DNA of 21,161 nt, taken from positions 1 to 21,161 of the forward strand of contig CBFGWL010000054.1 in assembly GCA_965652565.1 (NCBI GenBank). Reading direction: 5' to 3'. Shown piece by piece: positions 1 to 7,045 of the stretch; position 1 is the stretch's first letter, and every line of letters starts with the position of its first letter. The notes beneath the pieces are model-generated. The model was not told the origin of the DNA. It made no database searches and saw nothing but the letters and a program-made list of their open reading frames with translations. The position numbers and the translations under genes were made by a program. This DNA is from RSA11 sp965652565. Its GTDB lineage: Bacteria; Actinomycetota; Thermoleophilia; Solirubrobacterales; 70-9.

Positions 1-488
1 CCGCGGCCGATCGGGATCATGCCGTCCACGGCCTTGAGGCCGGTCTGGACGGGCGTGGTCACCGGCTGGCGGTCGACGACGCCCGGCGCCTTGAACTCGG
101 CGGGGCGGAACTCGGTGGCGTTGATCTCGCCCTTGTCGTCGAGCGGGCGGCCCAGCGGGTCCACCATGCGGCCGAGGAGCTGCTCGCCGACGGGAATCTG
201 AAGGAGGCGGCCGGTGCGCTTGACCGTGTCGCCCTCGACGACCTTCTCCCACTCGCCGAAGAGCACGGCACCCACGTTGTCCTGCTCGAGGTTCAGCGCG
301 AGGCCCGTCACCCCGTGTGGCAGCTCGAGCATCTCCAGGGCCATGCAGTTCTCGAGGCCGTGGATGCGGGCGATCCCGTCCGCGACCTGCAGCACGGTCC
401 CGACCTCGGAGAGCTCGGCCTCGCCGGTGTCGAGCCCCTTGATCCGATCGCGCAGGATGTTGCCGATTTCGTCTGGCCTGATCTCCAC
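1..488 (-). CDS. atpA: F1Fo ATP synthase subunit alpha, N-terminal part (cut by window edge)
   Basis: The reading frame starts at a GTG (486-488) and runs off the left edge after about 162 codons. It encodes the beta-barrel N-terminal domain and the beginning of the nucleotide-binding domain of the alpha subunit, which carries the non-catalytic nucleotide sites of the F1 hexamer. Recognisable stretches are GDTVKRTGRLLQIPVGEQLLGR (split: GDTVKRTGR, residues 86-94, then LLQIPVGEQLLGR), RMVDPLGRPLD (107-117), and PVQTGLKAVDGMIPIGRG just before the Walker A loop, which lies outside the window. An AGGAG Shine-Dalgarno about 9 nt upstream supports the GTG start. It is the last gene visible in the atp operon, 43 nt after atpH. 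The family is certain; only the 3' part is missing. Confidence 0.96.
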   Translation of the reverse strand, partial: MEIRPDEIGNILRDRIKGLDTGEAELSEVGTVLQVADGIARIHGLENCMALEMLELPHGVTGLALNLEQDNVGAVLFGEWEKVVEGDTVKRTGRLLQIPVGEQLLGRMVDPLGRPLDDKGEINATEFRPAEFKAPGVVDRQPVTTPVQTGLKAVDGMIPIGR

Positions 489-531
489 TCTTCTTCGCTC
501 CTAAATCAGATTCCCAAGGGGGGAAGTTGCG

Positions 532-1065
532 TCAAGCCGCTTGCGCGACTTCCTTTCTCAATCTCTCCAGCTTCGCCCGCAGGCTCGCGTCGAGGACCTT
601 GTTGCCGACGCGCAGCACCAGGCCGCCGAGAATGCCCTCGTCGACCTCGCTGGCGAGGTCGACTTGTCTGCCGGTGCGGCGCTCGATCTCGGCGCCAACG
701 CGGCTCACCACCGCCTGATCCAAGGGTACTGCGCTGGTGAGGCGCACCTCTAGGCGCTTGTTCTCCTCGGCCCACAGCTCATCGAAGACCGCTCGGATGC
801 GGAAGATCGCCGGCATGCGGTGCTTCTCGGCGAGCAGCTCCAGGAAGTTGACGAGCTCGGGCTCGCCCCCGGAGATCACCCGGCCGATGCCCTCCCGCTT
901 CTCCGCCGAGGAGAAGTACGGGCTGAACAGGAAGACCTGCAGATCCCGGTTCGAGTCCAGCGCGTCGGCGAACTGACCGAGCTGCTCGTGGATCGAATCG
1001 AGCTTCCCGGTCTCCTTGGCGACGCCAAAGAGCGCCTCGGCGTATACCCGCGCGATCTCCTCCAT
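532..1065 (-). CDS. atpH: F1Fo ATP synthase subunit delta (OSCP)
   Basis: A 177-residue protein of the usual length for the delta/OSCP subunit, which forms the peripheral stalk link between the b subunits and the top of F1. The N-terminus (ARVYAEALFGVAKE) matches the first helix of the family. The C-terminal half holds the typical LILGGLVLRVGNKVLD-like block, here GILGGLVLRVGNKVLDASLR, followed by a helical tail. The ATG start directly abuts the TAA stop of atpF (TAAATG), so translation is probably coupled. The position between atpF and atpA is the standard bacterial order. No oddities seen. Confidence 0.95.
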   Translation of the reverse strand: MEEIARVYAEALFGVAKETGKLDSIHEQLGQFADALDSNRDLQVFLFSPYFSSAEKREGIGRVISGGEPELVNFLELLAEKHRMPAIFRIRAVFDELWAEENKRLEVRLTSAVPLDQAVVSRVGAEIERRTGRQVDLASEVDEGILGGLVLRVGNKVLDASLRAKLERLRKEVAQAA

Positions 1066-1746
1066 TTAGTTCTGCGTGCCTCCGTTGCCGTTCGCGGCGT
1101 CCCCTGCGAGCGCCGAGAAGTCCACCTCGGCGAGCGCCTCCTCGATGAGCCGCTGGTGGTCGGCGTCGCTCAGCGTCTTGCGCGTGACCTTCTCGGTGGC
1201 GAGCACCGTGAGGTCCGCCACCTCCTTGCGGATCTGCTCGAGCGAGCGCCGGGTCTCGGCCTCGATGTCCTTGCGGGCAGCCGCGACGAGCTCCTCGCGC
1301 TTGGCCTTGCCCTCGGCGGTCGCCTCGGCGACGGCGGCCTCGGCCGCCTTGCGGGCGCGGGCGACGATGTCGTCCGCCTGCTCGCGAGCCTCGGTGAGCC
1401 GCGCGCGGTACTCGGCGAGCAGCTCGTCAGCCTCCTGGCGCTGGCGCTCCGCGGCCTCGATGTTCTCGCGGATCGCGGCGGCGCGCTTCTCCAGCCACTC
1501 CCCGATGCGCGGGAAGGCGACCTTCGAGAGCACCCACATCGTCACGCCGAACGCGAGCAGCGTCCAGAACATGAGCCCGAGCGCGGGCGAGACGAGGAAG
1601 CTGCCGCCCTCGTCCTCTTCCGCCCCGGCCTCGTCGGCTGCGAACGCGTCGGGCGCTACGCCCAGCAGCACGAGCAGCGCGAACAGCGCGCCGCCAGCCA
1701 GCAGCGCGAAGCGCAGCGCGTTCGGCTTTTCGACTACCAGCCTCAC
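1066..1746 (-). CDS. atpF: F1Fo ATP synthase subunit b, with signal-peptide-like N-terminus
   Basis: A 226-residue b subunit, the membrane-anchored stator stalk. Residues about 54-76 form the expected membrane segment (ALGLMFWTLLAFGVTMWVLS), followed by a long charged alanine/glutamate-rich helix that dimerises and reaches F1. Unusually, a further hydrophobic stretch lies at residues 11-30 and ends in APDAFAADEAG, which looks like a signal peptidase I site, followed by an acidic linker. A standard bacterial b subunit of about 160-180 residues starts near the second segment. The start is GTG at 1744-1746, only 3 nt after the atpE stop. No good Shine-Dalgarno is visible, so coupling to atpE is likely. 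No later ATG or GTG in frame would remove the extra segment cleanly. Confidence 0.93.
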   Translation of the reverse strand: MRLVVEKPNALRFALLAGGALFALLVLLGVAPDAFAADEAGAEEDEGGSFLVSPALGLMFWTLLAFGVTMWVLSKVAFPRIGEWLEKRAAAIRENIEAAERQRQEADELLAEYRARLTEAREQADDIVARARKAAEAAVAEATAEGKAKREELVAAARKDIEAETRRSLEQIRKEVADLTVLATEKVTRKTLSDADHQRLIEEALAEVDFSALAGDAANGNGGTQN

Positions 1747-1749
1747 GGC

Positions 1750-2019
1750 TTAGAGGAAGAACGCGATGAGGCCGAAGATGAACGTGTAGAACGCGACCGC
1801 CTCGGTGAGCGCGAAGCCCAGCCAGCGGATCGACTGCAGCTCGCTCGCCATCTCGGGCTGACGCGCCACAGCCTCGATCTCCTTGCCGAAGATGATGCCG
1901 ATGCCGATGCCCGCGCCGATCGAGCCGAGCCCGGCGCCCACGCCCAGCGCGATCGACTTCAGGCCGTCGTCGGTGACGCCCTCAGCCGCCGCCTGCGCGA
2001 GTGGGATCAATGCGTCCAT
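1750..2019 (-). CDS. atpE: F1Fo ATP synthase subunit c
   Basis: An 89-residue hairpin of two membrane helices that forms the proton-driven rotor ring. The first helix is glycine-rich (GVGAGLGSIGAGIGIGIIFG, residues 26-45), the polar loop is ARQPE (52-56), and the second helix holds the ion-carrying carboxylate Glu73 in ALTEAVAFY. The Glu is followed by Ala-Val rather than Ser-Thr, and the first helix lacks the glutamine of sodium-type rings, so proton coupling is inferred. A strong AAGGAG ribosome site lies about 10 nt before the ATG, the best in the operon. This fits the need for many c subunits per complex. It lies 21 nt after atpB. Confidence 0.97.
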   Translation of the reverse strand: MDALIPLAQAAAEGVTDDGLKSIALGVGAGLGSIGAGIGIGIIFGKEIEAVARQPEMASELQSIRWLGFALTEAVAFYTFIFGLIAFFL

Positions 2020-2040
2020 TGGTGAGTAACTCCTTCTTTC

Positions 2041-2952
2041 CTAGTGTGCATCGGCAGTCGCGCCGCCGATGTAGATCGCTGTCAAGGTCGAGAAGATGAA
2101 CGCCTGGAGGGTCGCCACCAGGCCGATCTCGAAGACGAAGAACGCGAACGCCATGGGGAACGTGAGCGCCCCGAGCGCCGCCAGGCCGAGCAGGACCGCG
2201 AGGCCGCCGGCCATGAACAGGATGAGCAAGTGCCCCGCGAGGATGTTCGCGAAAAGTCGAACGGAGAGCGAGATCGGGCGGACGAAGTGGGAGACCGCCT
2301 CGATCAGCCAGATGGCCGCCTTCCCGAAGGGGTTCATCGACTCCAGGCCGGCGGGCAGCCAGCTCGCGAAGTACGGGAAGAAGCCCTTCTTGCGGATGCC
2401 TTCCACGTGGTAGGCCACGGTGGAGACGAGCGCGAGGACGACTGGGATCGAGATGTTCGCGGTCGCCGCGTAGATCGCGAGCGTCGGGACCTCGAGACCG
2501 AAGATGTCCACCGTGTGCTCGGTGTTCGTGGGCAGGGGCAGGTAGCCGAGCAGGTTGCCGAACCAGATGAAGAAGAACAGGCCCGCGATGTAGGGGAACC
2601 AGCGGCGCGCCAGATCCTCGTCGGAGATGTTGCCGCGCGTGATGTTGTTGCGCACGAGGTCGTAGAGGAGCTCGACGGCCATCTGGACCTTGTTCGGCTC
2701 CCGCTGCATGCGGTTGGCCAAAAACACCATCGTCGCGATCGTCAGGATGCTGGTCAGCGCCAGGTAGAGGACCGCGCGGGTGATCGAGAAGTCGATGCCG
2801 AAGAGGCTGATCTCGATCCAGGGCTCGAGCTTGAACTCGTTCTGCGGCTGGAAGTGCTCGTTGCGGCCCTCGTTGCCGAGGAGCAGCAGCAGGATCACCG
2901 TGATCCCGAGGTAGATGCCGACAGCGAGCCAGACCTTGGCCTTGGTGCTCAA
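2041..2952 (-). CDS. atpB: F1Fo ATP synthase subunit a
   Basis: A 303-residue integral membrane protein, the stator half-channel subunit. The essential arginine is Arg232 in SLSVRLFANILAGHLL, which faces the c-ring Glu. The last helices (FFVFEIGLVATLQAFIFSTLTAIYI) are typical and carry the polar Glu275 and Gln283. An N-terminal membrane helix lies at residues 7-25. A periplasmic-side acidic and aromatic linker follows it. The start is TTG at 2950-2952, overlapping the stop of the upstream gene as TTGA. AAGGA about 10 nt upstream supports it. The gene follows the small atpZ/atpI-like genes, as in most bacteria. Confidence 0.96.
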   Translation of the reverse strand: MSTKAKVWLAVGIYLGITVILLLLLGNEGRNEHFQPQNEFKLEPWIEISLFGIDFSITRAVLYLALTSILTIATMVFLANRMQREPNKVQMAVELLYDLVRNNITRGNISDEDLARRWFPYIAGLFFFIWFGNLLGYLPLPTNTEHTVDIFGLEVPTLAIYAATANISIPVVLALVSTVAYHVEGIRKKGFFPYFASWLPAGLESMNPFGKAAIWLIEAVSHFVRPISLSVRLFANILAGHLLILFMAGGLAVLLGLAALGALTFPMAFAFFVFEIGLVATLQAFIFSTLTAIYIGGATADAH

Positions 2953-3329
2953 CGGGAGGCGTCCTTTCCGTCTTCGTCGGAAGACATCAGATGCGAAAGC
3001 GCGTTGCCGCCGAACTGCGCGGTGAAGAGCGCGGCGGCGAGGATGGCGGCTGCGAGGCCGTCCTCGCGGTCGGCGAGCAGGCCGACGAGGAGGACGGCGG
3101 CTGAGACCAGCCAGACGCGGCCCAGCGTGGAGACCGCGGTGGTGCGGAACGCGGTGCGGCGGTCACCCGCCGCGAGCGCCGCGGTGGTGCGCCGCTCGGC
3201 CAGAACGCTGATCACGCGCTGCGTGATCCAGGCGACCGCGGCGACGGCGAAACCCAGGGCGGGCAGGCCGGCCGCGATGAAGACGCCAAGCGCGATGGCG
3301 AGCAGCGGCAGGTCCGCGTAGCGGACCAT
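2949..3329 (-). CDS. Small membrane protein in the atpI position (ATP synthase protein I-like)
   Basis: The likely product starts at ATG 3327-3329 and has 126 residues. Hydropathy by eye gives four membrane segments: about 6-22, 24-42, 68-86 and 88-107, with a basic cytoplasmic loop (AERRTTAALAAGDRRTAF) in the middle. Length, four-helix layout and position directly before atpB fit ATP synthase protein I, which helps c-ring assembly and magnesium supply in other bacteria. Sequence similarity is too weak to be sure by eye. The stop overlaps the TTG start of atpB by 4 nt, so the two are translationally coupled. A longer frame extends upstream to 3497, but that part overlaps atpZ, is serine/cysteine-rich and looks like a shadow. 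Confidence 0.75.
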   Translation of the reverse strand: MVRYADLPLLAIALGVFIAAGLPALGFAVAAVAWITQRVISVLAERRTTAALAAGDRRTAFRTTAVSTLGRVWLVSAAVLLVGLLADREDGLAAAILAAALFTAQFGGNALSHLMSSDEDGKDASR

Positions 3330-3357
3330 GCCCGCCCCCGTCAGCCGGGAGCTCGAG

Positions 3358-3555
3358 CTAGATCCGTCTATAGCGAACGTAGACAAGTGCAAGACCCACG
3401 AAGACGCCGATGAACAGGCCGAGCAGTCCCAGCGGAACGGGCAGTCCCACGAGGCTGCCGATCCCGTAGCCCGCCGCCGCGCAGGCGACGATCGCACCGA
3501 TCACCTGCATGCCGGCGGTGGCCGCGTCTACCCGAACGGGACGGCCCGAAGTCAT
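3358..3555 (-). CDS. AtpZ-like F0F1-ATPase accessory protein
   Basis: A 65-residue protein with two membrane helices (about residues 15-35 and 39-58) and a basic C-terminal end (YVRYRRI). The pattern of small residues, GYGIGSLVGLPVPLGLLGLF, then GVFVGLALVYVRYR, fits the AtpZ / 'ATPase gene 1' family, which lies in front of atpI in many operons and has been linked to divalent cation uptake for the ATP synthase. It is the first gene of the atp operon here, 28 nt before the atpI-like gene. It is preceded by a 203-nt gap after wecA, where the operon promoter should lie. The ATG lacks a clear Shine-Dalgarno. Confidence 0.75.
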   Translation of the reverse strand: MTSGRPVRVDAATAGMQVIGAIVACAAAGYGIGSLVGLPVPLGLLGLFIGVFVGLALVYVRYRRI

Positions 3556-3758
3556 CGGAGTCTCTGAAATGAGAGAACAAGCGTGCTCGAAAAGGGAGCC
3601 AAAGGAAGAACTAGCCGCTTCGGGAGGCGCAGCTCGCCCGGCCCGTGCGGCGCGACGAATATATCCGAAATGCTCCGGGACACGCCCACTCTCAGGGGTC
3701 GTAACGTTCGCAACGATGCGGAGAACGCCGGTTTGTGCGCCTTCCGCACTAGCTCCGG
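3556..3758 (-). promoter_or_regulatory. Leader/promoter region of the atp operon
   Basis: This 203-nt gap separates wecA from the first atp gene and is clearly less GC-rich than the coding DNA around it. On the minus strand a TATATT (3658-3663) could act as a -10 box. No convincing -35 hexamer lies 16-18 nt before it, so the exact promoter is uncertain. A 65-codon frame spans 3552-3749 and overlaps the atpZ start as ATGA, but its composition (serine, leucine and arginine, no motif) does not look like a protein. No terminator with a U-tract was seen after wecA. Confidence 0.35.
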
Positions 3759-5042
3759 CTACCCCCTTCCGATCGACCTGAACTCGCCGGTGTCGGGGTC
3801 GAGCGTCCGGTACTCGCCGCTTTCCGGATCGACCGCGCGAAACTCGCCGGTCTCGAGCTCGTCGGCGACCTGGCGATCGACCTCGTCAGGGGTCCCGGAG
3901 GCTCCGACGCGCACCATCTGCCGCCAGCGCACGCGCCGCAGCTTGAGGATCTCGAGCACGACGATCAAATACACGCTCGCGGCGAGCGCGACCACGAGGC
4001 AGACCGCGATCACGACCGTCCAGATCGGATCGAAGTTGCCGCGGTCGTCGGAGTAGGGCACGAAGCGCAGGGCGAGCGCGAGCCCCGCCATCACGGCCGC
4101 CCATCCGTAGAGGTACGCGAGCGTCTTGCGCTGCGAGAAGCCCAGGTTCGCCATGCGATGGTGGAAATGCCAGCGGTCCGCCCGGTAGATCGGCTGGCGG
4201 TACTTGATGCGCTTCGCGACCACGAAGCCCGTGTCCAGGATCGGGACGGCCAGCACGAGCAGGGGCAAAAACAGGGCGACCACCGCGTTGGTCTTGAGCG
4301 CCCCCTGGATCGCGATACAGGCCAACAGGTAGCCGAGCAGGTTCGAGCCCGTGTCACCCATGAAGCTCGAGGCGGGTGGGAAGCCGTGGCGCAGAAAGCC
4401 CAGCGCCGCCCCAGCCGTGATCGCCGCGAGCACGCCGGCGGCGTTGCGATCCAGCGACAGCGCGATGATCGCCAGGGCCGCGGCGGAGATCACGCACACG
4501 CCCGCGGCCAAGCCGTCGACGCCGTCGGTGAGGTTGATGACGTTGACGATCGCGACGATCCCGAAAACGGTGAGCGCCTCGCCGAGGTCGATCCCCCACA
4601 ACAGATCGACGTCGCCGGGAGCGACGCCGCCGAGGAAGGGCAGCGTGAAGGAGTTCACCGTGACCCCGGCCCCCACCGGGATGACCGCACCCGCGATCTG
4701 GCCGAGCAGCTTCAGCCCGGGGTGCAACTCGAGGACGTCGTCGACGACCCCGACCGCGGCGATCACGATCGCGCCGAGCAGGATCGCACGGGTCTCGTCC
4801 CCGCGGATGCCGGAGCCGTCCGGCAGGAACAAGACGCCCGCGACGAGCACTCCGGCGAGGATCGCGAGCCCGCCGAGCTTCGGCGTCGGGTCGGTGTGGA
4901 TGCTGCGCTCGTTCGGGTAGTCGATCGCGCCGACGCGTCGCGCGACCCACTCGGCCGCGGGCACGAGCAGCAGCGCCAGCAGCGCCGCGACGCCGAACGC
5001 GTACACCGCATCGATCGTCTCGGGGATCTTGTCTACGAGCAT
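3759..5042 (-). CDS. wecA: WecA-type undecaprenyl-phosphate sugar-1-phosphate transferase
   Basis: Starting at ATG 5040-5042 the protein has 427 residues and about 10-11 membrane helices. It belongs to the MraY/WecA family, which moves a sugar-1-phosphate (usually GlcNAc-1-P) from UDP-sugar to undecaprenyl phosphate. Family motifs are present: magnesium-binding VVDDVLEL (Asp101-Asp102), NVINLTDGVDGLAAG (167-181), FMGDTGS (227-233) and the cytosolic WHFHHRM (291-297), typical of the WecA branch rather than MraY. The C-terminal tail (397-427) is a tandem decapeptide repeat, which is unusual. An ATG at 5108 would add 22 low-complexity residues and overlap the upstream gene by 35 nt; I prefer 5042. 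The wecA-atp neighbourhood is known from mycobacteria (rfe-atpI). Confidence 0.92.
   Translation of the reverse strand: MLVDKIPETIDAVYAFGVAALLALLLVPAAEWVARRVGAIDYPNERSIHTDPTPKLGGLAILAGVLVAGVLFLPDGSGIRGDETRAILLGAIVIAAVGVVDDVLELHPGLKLLGQIAGAVIPVGAGVTVNSFTLPFLGGVAPGDVDLLWGIDLGEALTVFGIVAIVNVINLTDGVDGLAAGVCVISAAALAIIALSLDRNAAGVLAAITAGAALGFLRHGFPPASSFMGDTGSNLLGYLLACIAIQGALKTNAVVALFLPLLVLAVPILDTGFVVAKRIKYRQPIYRADRWHFHHRMANLGFSQRKTLAYLYGWAAVMAGLALALRFVPYSDDRGNFDPIWTVVIAVCLVVALAASVYLIVVLEILKLRRVRWRQMVRVGASGTPDEVDRQVADELETGEFRAVDPESGEYRTLDPDTGEFRSIGRG
3762..3854 (-). repeat. Tandem decapeptide repeat at the WecA C-terminus
   Basis: The last 31 codons of wecA encode three consecutive units of ten residues with the pattern [E/D]-[T/S]-G-E-[F/Y]-R-x-[V/L]-D-P: ETGEFRAVDP, ESGEYRTLDP and DTGEFRSIG. 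The DNA shows the same 30-nt period, with divergence mainly at third positions. The tail follows the last membrane helix and a basic stretch, so it should be cytoplasmic. Confidence 0.85.
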
Positions 5043-5073
5043 GGGCGCTTGGGAGCCGCTCGGGTTCGCGTCG

Positions 5074-6129
5074 TCACTCGCCCGTGCGGCGAGCGTACTG
5101 CTCACCATCGACGGCGCCGAGCGCAGCGTCGGCCAGGATGCCCGCGTCGCGCGGGTTCTGCACGCCCGCCGGGCGCTCGCGCTTGCGCAGCTCGAGGGTC
5201 GCCGGATCGTCGAGCACGCGGAGGAGCCCGGCGTCGATCAGGCGCTCGTCCACGGCGCCCATCCGGCCGCTGAAGATCGTGTATACGGGGGTGCCGAGCG
5301 CGACCGCCTCGCGGTTCATCGTGCCGCCGGCGCTCACAACGAGATCGCCGAGCGCGATCAGGCTCTGAGCGTCGATCGCGCGCTCGGGGACCACCAGGCG
5401 CGGGCGCTCGCCGGCGAGCGCGTCCGTGCGCTCGAGCGCCGCGGCGCGCTGGCGTTCGGTGCGGGGAATCAGCACCGTCTGGGTGCCGGCGTCGGCGGTG
5501 AGGCGATCGAGCACGCGCTCGTAGAGCGGGTTCTCGGCGTGGTACGCCGAGCTCTCGGGCGGCGGGCGAACGATCACGATCACGCTCGCGGGGTCGAGCG
5601 CGAGCTCTTCGAGCACCGCGGGATCCGGCTCGAACCCAGCGAGGTAGTAGTCCTCCTTGAGGCCGGGGTAGCGGAAGAGTTTCTCGGGGCGCGCGCCCGC
5701 CGCGACCAGCCGCTCGACCGGGATCGCGTCCGGCACGAGCACGCGCCGCGCCGCGCCCCAGCTGATCCGCCGCTGCAGGCCCGCGAACTCGTAGTCCTGC
5801 ATCTGCACCGACGGCACGCCCAGGGCCTTCGACACGACCGCGAGGTCCACCGAGCCGTGGGCGATGGCGAGCCCGAACCGCCGCCGAGCCGCCCAGCGCA
5901 GGAGCCGGGCGCTGCGGCCGGCCAGGGCGCCGGCCTTGGCGAGCGTGCCCGCGCCGCCGTGCGCGCCGATCACGGTGTGCTCGAGGCCAAGGCGCTCGAG
6001 GATGCCGACCGTCTGGCCGTACTCGCGGGCGGTGATCTCCACCTCGCAGCCGCGCTCACGCAGCTTCTCGGTCACCGGTCGCAGGACCAGCGGGTGCGCG
6101 GCGGCTGTGCAATCGATCCAGACCCTCAT
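5074..6129 (-). CDS. DUF354 protein (UDP-GlcNAc 2-epimerase-like / GT-B fold)
   Basis: From ATG 6127-6129 the product is 351 residues, the usual length of DUF354 proteins. The start MRVWIDCTAAAHPLVLRPV is typical, with a first beta strand followed by a conserved Asp and His-Pro. Further family blocks are FRYPGLKEDYYLAGF, VIVRPPPESSAYH and GGTMNREAVALGTPVYTIF followed by GAVDERLI. The fold is that of UDP-GlcNAc 2-epimerase and GT-B glycosyltransferases. The exact reaction is not known for most members, so a nucleotide-sugar enzyme is an inference. It lies between a RodZ-like gene and wecA. In Firmicutes a true UDP-GlcNAc 2-epimerase occupies the comparable place between glyA and atp. The longer open frame to 6399 is a shadow of the upstream gene. 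Confidence 0.85.
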   Translation of the reverse strand: MRVWIDCTAAAHPLVLRPVTEKLRERGCEVEITAREYGQTVGILERLGLEHTVIGAHGGAGTLAKAGALAGRSARLLRWAARRRFGLAIAHGSVDLAVVSKALGVPSVQMQDYEFAGLQRRISWGAARRVLVPDAIPVERLVAAGARPEKLFRYPGLKEDYYLAGFEPDPAVLEELALDPASVIVIVRPPPESSAYHAENPLYERVLDRLTADAGTQTVLIPRTERQRAAALERTDALAGERPRLVVPERAIDAQSLIALGDLVVSAGGTMNREAVALGTPVYTIFSGRMGAVDERLIDAGLLRVLDDPATLELRKRERPAGVQNPRDAGILADAALGAVDGEQYARRTGE

Positions 6130-6172
6130 CGCAATCGGGCGCGCGGCCTCGGGGCGGGAAGGTTCGCAGGCC

Positions 6173-7015
6173 CTACAGACAATCGGGCATCTCATCCGCC
6201 GCGAGCGGCTTGGCGCCGTTCGCGCGCAGCTTGAACCCGAGCGGGTCCGGCGAGTCAGGCACCTCGACGGGCGCGCCGTCGACCTCGACGTCCACGGACC
6301 CGTGGCCGAGCGCCAGCACGAAGCGCTGTGAGCGGAAGGGACCGGCGCGCTCGCCGGCGGGCAGGATCTCGCCGGCGACGAGCGCCTCGCCGTCCGCATC
6401 GAGCAGGCACGCCCATACGTCGGCGCTCGGCGCGAGCGTCACCTCGATCTCCGCCGGCTCGGGTTCGGCGGCGGGCTCCTCCTCAACGGGCTCCTCCTCC
6501 GCCGGTTCCTCAGCCGACTCCTCCGGGGGCGCGGACTCCTCGCGCGCGGGCTCCCCGCGCGCGGTGCGCTCGGCATCCGCCCCGGGATCGCCGTCGCCGC
6601 CGCCGAGCACGCCGAGCGCAAGCGCCGCGCCGCCCGCAACGAGCAGGACGGCTACGGCTGCGAGCGCGAGCGGGCGCCGGCCGCGTCGCCCGCGGCGCTC
6701 GCCGAGCTCGAGCGGCGACGCGGGCGGCTCGGCGGCCTCGACGTCGCGGTCGGCCACGGCCAGGATGTCCGCCGGGACGAGGGGCACCTCGTCATCGAGC
6801 TCCTGCAACAGCGGCGCCGGGTCGAGGTCGACCACGTCGGCGTAGGTGCTGACGAATCCGCGGACGTAGGCGGGGCCCGGTAGCTCCTCCCAGCGCTCGT
6901 CCTCGATCGCGCGCAGGTAACGGATGCGGATCTTGGTGATCCGCTGGATGTCGTCCAGACCGAGGCCGCGCTGCTCGCGCGCCTCACGCAGTGATTCACC
7001 GACCCCCGCACGCAT
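6173..7015 (-). CDS. RodZ-like HTH membrane protein
   Basis: A 280-residue protein with RodZ architecture. Residues 4-70 form a cytoplasmic helix-turn-helix (HTH_25) domain (SLREAREQRGLGLDDIQRI, then the IRIRYLRAIEDERWEELPG block and YVRGFVSTYAD). A basic patch (RRGRRGRRP) precedes one membrane helix at 115-137. An acidic glutamate/proline-rich linker (about 144-190) and a C-terminal DUF4115-type beta domain follow. RodZ binds MreB and the cell-shape machinery. Whether this copy does so, or acts more generally in envelope regulation, is open. Cys203 and Cys279 in the outer part could form a disulfide. It lies 30 nt after glyA and is the first of three envelope-type genes before the atp operon. 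Confidence 0.85.
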   Translation of the reverse strand: MRAGVGESLREAREQRGLGLDDIQRITKIRIRYLRAIEDERWEELPGPAYVRGFVSTYADVVDLDPAPLLQELDDEVPLVPADILAVADRDVEAAEPPASPLELGERRGRRGRRPLALAAVAVLLVAGGAALALGVLGGGDGDPGADAERTARGEPAREESAPPEESAEEPAEEEPVEEEPAAEPEPAEIEVTLAPSADVWACLLDADGEALVAGEILPAGERAGPFRSQRFVLALGHGSVDVEVDGAPVEVPDSPDPLGFKLRANGAKPLAADEMPDCL

Positions 7016-7045
7016 CAGGGCCGATTATGAGGGTTTGGAGGGGGT

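Noticed and set aside
820..2025. A 401-codon plus-strand frame across atpH, atpF and atpE
   Set aside because: It is an antisense shadow of three certain ATP synthase genes; Arg/Glu/Leu-rich with no domain.
3552..3749. A 65-codon minus-strand frame overlapping the atpZ start as ATGA
   Set aside because: The coupling-like overlap is attractive, but composition is unstructured, no family is recognised, and the stretch is the expected place of the atp promoter and leader.
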